From Diploscapter coronatus (Eukaryota > Nematoda > Chromadorea > Rhabditida > Rhabditidae): a stretch of DNA of 64,000 nucleotides. The DNA lies in assembly GCA_964036155.1 (NCBI GenBank), contig OZ038423.1, forward strand, positions 5,843,249-5,907,248, given 5' to 3'. The notes under the pieces were generated by a model. It worked only from the letters and a program-made list of their open reading frames with translations, did not search any database and had not been told where the DNA came from. Each line of letters opens with the position of its first letter. The first letter of the stretch is position 1. The position numbers and the translations under genes are program-made. Shown one piece after another: positions 22,320 to 58,800 of this stretch.

Positions 22320-24862
22320 TTTCTGTTCGAAGTCTCCTTTAGCTTTGTGTAGCTTAAAAGTATTATCTCAAGCATAAGAACTTCATTTGAAATTTTAGCA
22401 GCGCTAGGGTTACTGTTCCGCAATAAAGTCGTAATCAATATCGCATCACCATCAACTTCCATAGCTAGTCAGTTTGAAAAATAGATGCCGAAATTAGCAT
22501 AAATTAGGAACGCACTAACATAGATAAAGTTATTACTCCTGTTGCACATTCGAATTTCTAGAGCATAGAAAATATTTCATGTAAATTATTGTAAATGTAA
22601 GCCTATTTTTACAGCTATAATTTGCAAAATTATGCCGACTCATTTTGATTGAAAGTTATAGCAGATAATCTGTCAAGAATGAATAAGAGCATGGACGCAT
22701 TTCAATATTCTAGTTTCAATTAGTAAGAAACTTCTCGTAGAACTCCTAATTCGTCTGCTTAGGTTCATAATTTAGAGTGAGATTTTAGTAGTTAGCATGA
22801 CATTAGAAATTTTCAGTGGCGAATGAACCCATTGCTGAAATTAATTCTGAAGCTCGAGACAAATGCGGAACTATCGACTCTGTGAGCAGCACTGGCAGTG
22901 CAGGCAGTTTTGACTCGGAGAAGCGCAAACAGTCGAATGCACAAAAACTCAAAGACGGCGTTGGCTCTCTTGCTAGTGGAGTTGTAGGTTAGTATGCTTT
23001 CTCGTAATTATAGAAAACTAACGATAAAAATGCAATGCAGAACAAATATTGAAAGAAACTCACGATAACTGAAAGAGATTTTTCGTGATTTGTTTGGCGA
23101 ATTCAGTGTAAGAAAATCTTTACTAATACCATCACACGTTTACAGCTTTCTGAGGATTTTATTGAGCAAAAATATGAAATTAACTATTTCAAAAATATAA
23201 TATTTGTCAAAACTTATTTAACCACCGCATGATAGAAGTAGAATAAAACAGAAAAGTGAGTCTTCTTTATGTGATATTTTGTGCCTTTATTCCAAGAATT
23301 AAAATACGGTTGCTTTCAAATTTCATTTTAGTACAAGACATAATCTAGGAATTGGATCTGGTACCGTGGGACTCCTTGGCGACGGCGTTTGTGCGGTCGG
23401 GCACGGAGTAGCAAGTGGAGCAAAAGCTGTTGGACATGGCGTCGCTTCTGGTGGAAAAGTGAGCATGAGCGATTTGTTTCTCCAGAAAACTGATTAAATT
23501 TTAGGCTGTCGGACACGGAGTAGCCACAGTTGGAAGTGCCACTGTGCATGGCATTGACTTGGTTGGTCAAGGACTCGTGAAGACCGGCGATGCAGTCGTC
23601 GATGGAGTCAGCGCCGTAGGACATGGAGTTGCAACAGGTTAGTAAAATTCTTACTTTCGGTATCCGAATGCAAGAAGTATATTTCTAAATTCAATTTGCG
23701 TGTTTATCTTTTTGAGAACGAAATTTTCTTACACGAAGTGAGCACAACTTGAATTCACTGTCAAAATGGTACAAATCCTGTTATGCCATAATTAGACGAC
23801 GATAGACAGTTCACTCTCGAATATCTCGTTTTTCCTGTTAACTTTATGGCTAATAAGTAGAAAGAGCTCACATCGGTACCTAAACAGCCATGCTCAAAAA
23901 TAAAATCATGAAAATCTAAAACCTTTGTATTCATTTGAAGGTGCAAAGGCGGTTGGTCATGGAATCGCAACCGGCACAAAGGCAGTCGGAAGCGGTGTCG
24001 CTCATGGAACGATGGTAGACACCAAGTGATTTTGGAAATAAAACTTGGAAAAAATTTAGGCAGTAGGTAAGGGCACAGTTAACACAATAGACGCTGTAGG
24101 CACTGGAATGGTGAAGACCGCCGACACGATTATCGATGCTGGAGCAGCTGTGACGGGAGGCGTTGGAACTGGCTTGAAACAGGCAGGAAAAGGATTGGTG
24201 GATGCCGGGAAGGTAGTTTCATGGAATATTAGTGAGGTGCCAAAATGGTGATTATAGGCTATTGGTGGAGGTGTGATTGATGCCGGCAAAATTCTCACAT
24301 CTCCAGTCGTTGATGGCGTGAAACATGTTGGCTCTGCAGTCATGAGGAAGCTGAAGCGAAAGAAGAAGGTCGTGCAAGAGAATGGAGAAACTGTCGAAAT
24401 TGAAGTTGAAGTTGACGATGAAGGTATTTTAGTTTTTTTCTTCTCGACAAATTCCCTAACAATTTTCAGAAGCTACACCTGAAGAATTGGAAGCCGAATT
24501 GAAAGGAGGTGAGGGTAATTTCTTCCCATTTACAACGGTTGAAATCAGCATGATAATATAATTGCTGCCGAGTTGGAGAAGATTTTTTAAATAGAAAGTC
24601 AAACTTCACCTTCAAAAGTGCCAATTTTGTAATCATATCCAATTTGTCTCTACCTTGGAAAACGCATGGAGCTGAATCTTTAGAGGTTGAAGTCGTAGCG
24701 TTTGCACAACCTTGATGAAATGACTGAGCATGTTTTCATTTAGTGATGTTTAGTGATGATCTAACTTATAAATTCATAAACCGATCTACTACCTTTTGAG
24801 AAGGAAGCATATTTATTTTAGGTGAAACAGCTCCATTGGCTACTGGCGAACAGTCGCAATGA
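17949..24862 (+). CDS. 11-residue amphipathic repeat protein (LEA/synuclein/perilipin-like), long form
   Basis: Exons: 17949-17982, 18868-19035, 19702-19893, 19948-20121, 20333-20374, 21484-22293, 22817-22987, 23349-23458, 23505-23637, 23941-24014, 24060-24212, 24258-24423, 24470-24508, 24822-24862; every phase fits; 768 residues. Seen: 11-residue periodicity in exon 3 (FLGKLVDLGK DVVEALGDQTQ), exon 6 (SASAAAEKTKE, LGSSAVETAQH, MGSTAKEAAEA) and exons 8-12 (AVGHGVASGAK, AVGHGIATGTK, AVGSGVAHGTM, AVGKGTVNTID, AVGTGMVKTAD). The first half is Ala/Glu/Lys-rich, the second Gly/Val/His-rich, ending in a basic cluster (residues 717-724) and an acidic tail. There is no signal peptide or TM segment. 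Family knowledge: such undecads form 11/3 helices that bind lipid surfaces or protect against drying. The exact orthologue is not recognised. Exon 3's donor (GTCCGA) is weak. Confidence 0.85.
22422..22427 (+). terminator. Internal poly(A) signal AATAAA
   Basis: It sits in what is intron 6 of the long form, in GCAATAAAG context, 103 bp after the short-form stop. Confidence 0.55.
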
Positions 24863-25126
24863 ACTTGATTTTGGATCGTTGAATTCTTGGAATAACTCTT
24901 GAAGAATAACCTCAAATAGGCAAAGAATCGTATGTTGCAGTGAAGTGATGAATGTCTACTTATTCAAGGCTTGTTATTTGAAATGTTTGGCCGATTTCAT
25001 CATCCAAAATTGTCTTTATTTTGAAAAATTTCCCTCATTTCCCAATTCCTACAAATAACTTGCCAGTATTCTGATGAAGCTACCTTTTCTCTTTGTTTGT
25101 CATATTATCCTGCATTATGAAATGAT

Positions 25127-25132
25127 AATAAA
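25127..25132 (+). terminator. Candidate poly(A) signal of the long form
   Basis: AATAAA, 264 bp after the stop at 24862. No nearer match was seen. Confidence 0.4.
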
Positions 25133-25222
25133 TTTGCACAACACGATTTATTGAATAATGATTGACTGATATGGAATCCGAAAATGTATGTATAGATCCT
25201 GTTCCTTGTACATAAATTATGC

Positions 25223-25388
25223 TTAGAGAGGCCAAGCTTCCCCTTTATAGTCATAGCTTTAGATAAGATGAACCCATTTTGAAAATCTGAAAAATAATGG
25301 GTTTGTTACAGCCTAGCCAATCATCTTGATATCAACCTTGCTCATTTCAACCTAATTCCTAATTTAGAAAACGACTTGGCCTCTCTAA
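25223..25388. mobile_element. MITE with 14-bp terminal inverted repeats and target duplication
   Basis: The left end is TTAGAGAGGCCAAG and the right end CTTGGCCTCTCTAA, exact reverse complements. Directly outside both ends is TTATGC (25217-25222 and 25389-25394), a 6-bp target-site duplication. The 166-bp element has no coding capacity. The superfamily is not assigned. Confidence 0.8.
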
Positions 25389-26249
25389 TTATGCTAATCA
25401 AAGTATCGCTAAATGGTATATGGAATACGTGGAAATAATATATGGGATTCTGCATGCACACAATCACAAACACAATAGAGGAAGAAGATCAGAATATCTA
25501 AAATTAAAGTACGCTGTAATTGATAAGTTCAATTGACTCAGGAAATTTGGTGAGGGTGACCCTGGATGAGAGTTATTGATTGAAAATTGATTATGATAAT
25601 ATTTCTAAATTTGATATTGTGGATATTGTGATCTCAGAATCATAAAATAGTTGCACAATAATCGCTCAATGCTTCTCAATAACTATCGTCTAATTATTTG
25701 CAATGAAGTTTGTCAACCGGATTTTCGATGAATATTTGAATCAATTCCTGATATTCTCAGAAGGGGTGACAATATTTAGAAACAAAAAGTCCATGCTATC
25801 CATTCTGAGAATACATCGATGAGCTGCAAAGATTGATATTTAAAATGAATCATTGTGAATGAAAAATAAAGAAAGACTCAATCTTTTGCAATTCAAGGAC
25901 GGTAGAAGAAATGTCAAGGTTTAGCGATGAGTACCTAGGAAGAGCTTAACATCAAATCGCAATAATTATCATGCAAAAATGTAGAAATGAAATGGCTCAA
26001 GCAAATAAACTGATTGATATTATTGCTGTGATGGGAGCTCAACAGCACTCGAATCGAACAGAACACATCGGAAGGAACATCGCATAAATTTGATATCATA
26101 ATTTGATAATGAAATGAAGAATTTCTAAAATCATTTGAGTAAACGCGCATTTTTCACTTCATTACGAATTAGAAGTACTGAATGAGAACATGAGAATGTC
26201 ACTCGAGAAATTCGGACAAAGGATGTTTTGATTGGATGAATAAATACGT

Positions 26250-26523
26250 ACCGTATTCTCTCTAAATGAAGGGCATCTCCATTTGAAGAGCATTTTCTAA
26301 TAGTAGGGCACCCCCAAATATCACAACTACCCATTACCCTACTCAAATCATTTCAGGGAGTGTTTTATAATGTTCTCTAAAATGCGTAGTGTGGATTTAG
26401 TATCGCTTTGAAGTGACTGCGATCATTAGATGAGGAGTTATGGCGGTTTGAAAATTCGGATTTTTCGAAAATTGGATGGTTAAAAATGGAAGGGTATGCC
26501 CTTTAAATTAGAGGGAATACGGT
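26250..26523. mobile_element. Inverted-repeat element with ACCGTATTC termini
   Basis: The left arm ACCGTATTCTCTCTAAATGA and the right arm (read on the minus strand) ACCGTATTCCCTCTAATTTA are followed in both cases by AGGGCAT-type sequence. The arms are about 27 bp with few mismatches, enclosing about 220 bp. Flanks share AATAC but no clean duplication is visible. Probably a non-autonomous DNA transposon. Confidence 0.65.
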
Positions 26524-26977
26524 GAATACACAGATACGGATGGATATTTGCAAGCTCGTTCAACAACTGAAAAAGGATGAAGGAATATCGCTAAATTGAA
26601 ACACAGAAACACAAGAAGACAAAGAAAGAAGTACAGCACTGATACAACAAATGCAATATCTGATCCAGAAGAATTTCTTGAACTTGAAGAAATTCTCGAA
26701 TTTGCGCACCAGACACTGGAATATACGACTTATGAATATGTGAAGATAAAATTCACACCGATTATTTCGAAATACGTCATTAAGAAGAGGCTAGTTCTTC
26801 AAAAACGAACCTTCAAAATAGCGATGAATTCGAAAATAAATCGGATAATTCAGATCACTTTATAATTGACGTATAGAATCATTATTTCGAATAACGTGAA
26901 GGCAGAACTGTGGCAAACAAATGCTACTATTTTTCAAGTTTGTTTTTCACATTTCTCGAAATAACTTGGATATCGAT

Positions 26978-52782
<25,805 letters not shown>

Positions 52783-52830
52783 CCACGGCTCCGTCAAAGC
52801 ACGCTGCGGGGTAGCGTACGCGAACACCTA
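52783..52830 (-). promoter_or_regulatory. vab-3 5' leader after a splice or trans-splice acceptor
   Basis: On the minus strand CTACTTTCAG precedes this 48-bp leader, which runs into the ATG at 52780-52782. The acceptor may take the spliced leader or a distant 5'-UTR exon. Confidence 0.5.
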
Positions 52831-55800
52831 CTGAAAGTAGATTCATTATTCCTGTTGGATCATATGATTTGATAAGTCATGTTTGGCAATCAAAAATTAA
52901 GAAGGAAAGATCGAAAAGAAAGCGCGAAACAATCGAGATTGTTATGCATTTACAGAACTGAATCTCATGATCTGCAATGTGCGAGGATGGTGATGAGATA
53001 GTGTTTAAATTCGATAAAGGTTGACAAAATGCTCCTGTGAATGTTAAAGAAAAAATCAGCGAATTGTCAAGATTGCTTGACATGAAAATTTGATCTATCC
53101 TAACTACGGTATCTTGCGCTATTCATTATGCTCCTTCCAATCAGGTCATTGATTGCTTTGCTCCATAATTAGCTACCTTGTCAGCTTCATCACCTCATCA
53201 TGCCACTCCACTTCCTGCCCGATGGGCGGTGCCTTTCTTGTCTGTCTCTGTCAGCTTTCTCTTCAGCCCTTTCACTCGACTGCTTCTTCACTTGAACGGC
53301 TCTCATTTCAGGCGTGAAATCAAATGATTCCCCTCTTTTGCAGATAAACGACTCTCCACTGCGGTCTGCACTCTGCGTCTCTGTCTCTACTCAAGTGAAA
53401 GACCTAATCAGGCGTAGCAGTCCTTCGGCTTCCACTCGCTTCGATGCATCGTCCTGGGTTAGTTGCGGTCGCTCAGCCCCGAGCGAGTCGGTCGCTCATC
53501 CCAACACCCTCCGACCGCTGCTTCGTTTTACGCCAGAAGCTTTATTTTATTTTTACGTTTTCTTATGATGAAACAATAGATTTTCGCACACTAAAATGGG
53601 TCATTCATTTTCCGATTTGCTTGCATTGCTCATCCTGTTTATCGATATTTTGAAGTGCTCAAACGCATTCTTGCTCTAACGATACCATTTCTAGCTAGCT
53701 TGATGAAATTTGAATGGGGATTTTCGACGAGAAGTTATCGTATGCTCTCGAGCCCAAGAAACCCCGCAATCGGTCCTCACGCACAGTATAACACGTCTAT
53801 GGCCGTTAAAAATCTTCGTCGCTCAAATTAGCATCTTACGACATTTTTCAATCGCGCAAAGTGAAATGTCTCGAATTTTGGCTGCCATCCCTTATCAAGT
53901 TGTCTTTTTATCCAAATTTTCGCAAGTTTCGAATTTTATAGTGAGATGAGAATTGAATCAATAAGGTTGATGATGAGGTGAGAAGAGCAAGATAAAGAGA
54001 TAATGAGTGAGGAAAATGTAATAAAAATGATAACTCATAAAAAATGAAGAAGGCTGCTTGTAGAGCAGATTGATCCAATTAGGACTGACATCGACACCAG
54101 ACGAACTGACGAACAGGACAGATCGACAGAACGGTATCGCCTTTCAGATGTTGAAAAAGAAACTATTGCCTGGAAAGAAGGGGGAAAGAAGGAGAATTAG
54201 ACATGAGACATTTTGATTGTGACACAGGGAGAGAAGAAGAAAACGGATGAAATAATGAATGGAATTGAGGGAGAAAAGAAGCAGAAAGAGAGGGGAGAGA
54301 GCGGAATGCACCCAAAGGGAAGGAAAAAGGGGGTCTCTAGCAGAGAGTGGAGGCAGGAACCAATTCTAGCCAAGCAGACACAGTAGCCTCGCAGCAACAC
54401 GCCCATTTGCCTCTAACTTAGCGCCTAACTGCTTGAAGATGACAACCAAATCAGGACAAATTTGAATTTAGCGCTTTAGGCGCCTAATGCAATACTTCTA
54501 TCTTATTGATTTTTGCGAGTAACTTTACCTTTGAGTAAAATTTTGAAGATAAATAAAATGCCATCTGTTATTCTGTGACGAGATGCTCGCGCAGAATTTG
54601 CTCATTTTTTACTTAGAAGATATTGATTTGAAGATTTTGAAGCTTTGTTAGTATACCCATTCACTTCATCAATGTGAGATGTTTCAGTTAATTTAGGAAG
54701 TTCGCATGGCAAACTTAGAATGTTTTGATATCGTAATATTGGCACATTTTAGTGGGCGAAGGAATGGCTAGTTTTTTCTTTATCATTCTTGCAGAACGAA
54801 ATTCATTTCAAACCTTAGATTTTTGTTTCCCACTTTCATCATAATTATCATTCTGACAATTTTCTGCGATTCATATTTAGTTGCTTTCTCATTTTGAAAC
54901 TTGTTTGTTGGTCATTTCCATTAAAACCATCAGTGTCTTGTTTGTTGTTTTTAAAATTCGATATTTGAATTCATGAAAGCTCAAAATGTAATTGTGAGAA
55001 GATGAACAGAGAAGACGGGCTTAAGTCCGACGGATTACCGAATGCCGGAGAATCGAGAGAGGAAAGGAAATGGAAGCCGCCAAATATGACCGAAAATCGA
55101 CAGAGAAGTGATGGATGGATGGATGGCTCTTAGGAACGAAGAAAATTAGGGCAATGAAGATTTTGATTGGAAATTAATTTCTGGCGCAATAATTCCTTCA
55201 TTCAGATAAAAATCAATATGTAAAGCATTCATACCCATTCATGTAACGAATCGTTTCCCACCGTTAAACTACCGTATCATTTTCCACTCTCCTTCTAATT
55301 TCGCTCCCTCGTCATTTTTCCGGTTTTTTTCTCAGTGTCTCTGCCCAAAACATTCCTTCCATCTTTCGTCCTCTTTTTCCTCAATTCTCTTCGATTTTTC
55401 CTCCAATTTTCAGCCCAATATCGAAAAAATTGGCAACATTTTCCAAAAATATTCCTTCTCGTCGAATCCAGTTTTCAGTTTTCTGCTCGCAAAAAGACAC
55501 CATTTTCAGTGTTGGGCGAAATCGAAGCCGACAGGATTGAAAAGAAAGAAAAATCAAGGTTGGAGATGAAGAGATATTGTCGAAATTATTTTTCAAGATG
55601 TACACAAATTTGCAAATTGGAAAAACCGAATTGATTTTTCAAATTTTCAAGTGCTTTGAAGATTGAATGAACCAAATATTTCCGACATGGTAAGGACTAA
55701 ACTAGTATCTGAAACTCCTTTGCAAGCGTATTCACAAAAATGTCAATTTGTCAGTTGGTCATGTAAATGTCAGTATCAATCAGTTTTGGTGTCATCCAGA

Positions 55801-58800
55801 ATGGGTGTCAATTGTCTCAAGGGAGATGGACGGTATGTCTCCCTCTCTGTCTGTCCTTCCCAGCCCTCATCTCTCTAACTTATCTCCTTTTCTCGATCTC
55901 CAATCTCCCAATATGTTAGATTATGAAGTGATAATTGTTGGGATCTCTCTGCTCTCTGATTGTTGATTGCATCCAGACAGGAAGTCTCCTTCCCTTGAGC
56001 TGCCAGAAAAGAACGACAAGGGCAGTGACGCAACTGACAAGAGATTTAGGACGAAATTATTTCCTTGAATGGTAAAGGGTGCTGGATAAAATCCGACTAA
56101 AATAATTCTGCCTCTACAATTTTGCAACCAAATCATCTGTATGTCCGATAAAAAATCGATAATATCATTAAATTCTCTCTGACAAATTACAAAACTCCTA
56201 ATAAAGCGTTTTTCTTCGGAATAATGAAATTGTTTTGTAACGTTGAGATAAAGCATGAATTACACAGTTCAATACTTCACTACTGTCAGGTAAGCGCTAT
56301 TGTTACAAATTCGAGAGGATCATCGAATGAAACAAAAGAGAGGGGAAATAGAGTGGGGCAACAAAATTAGGGATCTAGAGAGAGTCGAGGAAGTGAAAAT
56401 CCGAAAGATGCTCGAGGATGAGACCATCTGCTCAGAATGACACCAAGAAGGAAAGAATAACAGAAGGAGCCGAGATGAATTGGGAATGAGGCATGAAGAA
56501 TGAATAAAGCAATTATACAATCCAGTCAGCCCCATCAACTTTTAATTCATCATTTTCAGAAATTTTGTCAGGTTTAATCAAGAATGCTTAAATTTATATT
56601 TACGGACGGCGACCTACAAAAGTGGTTGCATCGTTGTGCACGAAACAGTATAGGATTTGTTAGTGAAATGGTTCTCTTCCTCTACTAGTCCGTATCAACG
56701 ATGCAACTATGGCAACTGCTTTTCCAAATTGCTTTGCGGATCAACTTTAGTCAGCATCAAGGATATGCGAAATTATTGGAATAGTCGCCAGGCAGACTAA
56801 TTAGCATTGGAAGAAGTGGGGTGAATGAATAAAGAGGAGGTATAAAATGAGATAATGAATATGAGAGCTAGCGGCATGAGCAAAGAGATGTCAAACGCGC
56901 ACATTAATATATTGGAAAAGGTGAGAAAATAATTTTATAAAACTCTCGCAAATAAAGCGAAATTCCGAAAATTGGTTTTATGCATGATGAGATAAGCAAT
57001 ATTTTTGACAAAATTCATTGCAATACAAAATTACTGCTGAGTTTTGCATGATAACTATATTGTACCTATTCTCGTCAAATTTGATAACCAAACTAGAAAA
57101 AATATGATATGATAATCTAAATAGGGTTAAAAATTCCGATGAGCGTGACGAAATAAAAAAAAATTTAGCTAATTTTTTAAATAACCCAATCGTTTTCCAT
57201 CCAGGGACCGACCGGAATTGATTTTTGAATAAAACCCGTGGCCAGAAGTAAAACTTTTCACAAAATCAGCCGGGTACCGGAATCGGAACCTTCCAAAAAT
57301 CACTGAAACTTCCGTCTGATCACTGTTTCCATCAGTATCATCGTTTAACAAAGTGGTGAAGAATTCTACTTAACAGTTTTTTTAAGAATAAATAAAGAGT
57401 GCCGATAGCAGTTGGTGTGCAACTTTGTCCATTCATCCCTTCCCTCCCTTTTCCTGATAATCCCCTCCCTTTCCCTTCCTGCTCTCCTTATGTCAGTGTT
57501 GCGTAGGTGCATAATTAGGGTAACTTTTCGGTTAATAATGCCATACAACAGATGAGGAGAATCAAGGAATGAATCAGACAGGGCCAAAGAAAGTCGGCGG
57601 AAGTGGACAATGGCAAAGAAAGCTGTACCTGGAAGGATTAACTCGTCAGCTATTACCATATGCGTAGAGATTGCAGGTACATCATTCAGAGCACGCGACC
57701 ACAAAATGCCTAAAAATATCGCCGGGGATTCTGTATTTATCGTACTTTTTCAAAACTCTCATAACAATCCAATGACAATGTCGTTTAGAGCTAAAGGGCC
57801 AGTTCCATATCAAAATGGGATGAGTCTGTTACTCAAATTTTACTGCGTAAGCACTATTCTTTTCCATGGCTAAACGCACCAAAATTTTATTTCCCTGATA
57901 GAAGGAAAAGGCGAATTATGCTTATTCTTCAAATTTGTACGATTTGGAACTAAAATGAGAAATTGATAAAAATCGAAAAAGAACCAACGAAGGATATTTC
58001 TTGCTAAATTTAGATCAGAATCTTCATGCGTGTTCTCGAAAACTTCCTTTCATGCCACGACTGCACACGGAAGAATGATATTTTACTAAATAGCTGCATG
58101 GTTTTATAGCATGAAAAAGAAGGTAATTTCTCAGTACACTAAAATTATACCGCCATATAATAAAGAATCGTATTGTACGTGTCATCTACCGAATTTTAAG
58201 AAATGTCAAATTTTTCGAATATTAAAGACCAGTATTCTTATTGGACAGAGCAAACCACTCAAAACAAGATTCACGGAAAACAACTATCTTGTCTTCATAC
58301 CAATGATTTAGTTATATCGTAGTAGTTATTTAAACCAGCGACTAAAATTGCTATTTGCAGAATTCTAAGTTCTTGTGAAATTTAAAGTACAATCCCTGTG
58401 ACGACGATCTCATTTTGTTGTCCCAATTCCTTTGCCCTTTCCTCGCATTCGAATTCCGGCCTCAAACCTGGATGTTCCGATAGGGATGTCAAATGAAGAT
58501 GGGTTGGTGGGTTGCTAATGAGACTACGAGGTCGTTTGCCTGCTAGGGGACTAATGTTATTGTTGTGCGAAAGGGAGGTACAGTAATGAGAGAGAAATGA
58601 GAAGCAATGAGAGGATGAGAGTGGGAAAATGCGCGGCTGCATTTGAAATATGAGCCGGTCAAACAACCAGCAACAATAATTAATGAACGACATAATTGGG
58701 GTTGAAAATGAAGGTATACGTTGTGAAGATGCGGCAAACTGATTCGAAAACTGTTGATGACTATCGGAAGCTAGCCAAATATTCAAGTGAAAAATATAAA

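Larger units (their letters stand above)
24863..26977. other. Intergenic region between converging genes, with two inverted-repeat elements
   Basis: It separates the ends of the 11-mer-repeat gene and of vab-3. An AATAAA at 25127-25132 is a candidate poly(A) site for the long form. Two MITE-like elements are listed separately. A plus-strand frame at 26596-26865 has no ATG start and no support. Confidence 0.6.

Noticed and set aside
26596..26865. 89-codon plus-strand frame beside an inverted-repeat element
   Set aside because: Starts with TTG only, no exon signals, Lys/Ile-rich composition as expected from AT-rich DNA.
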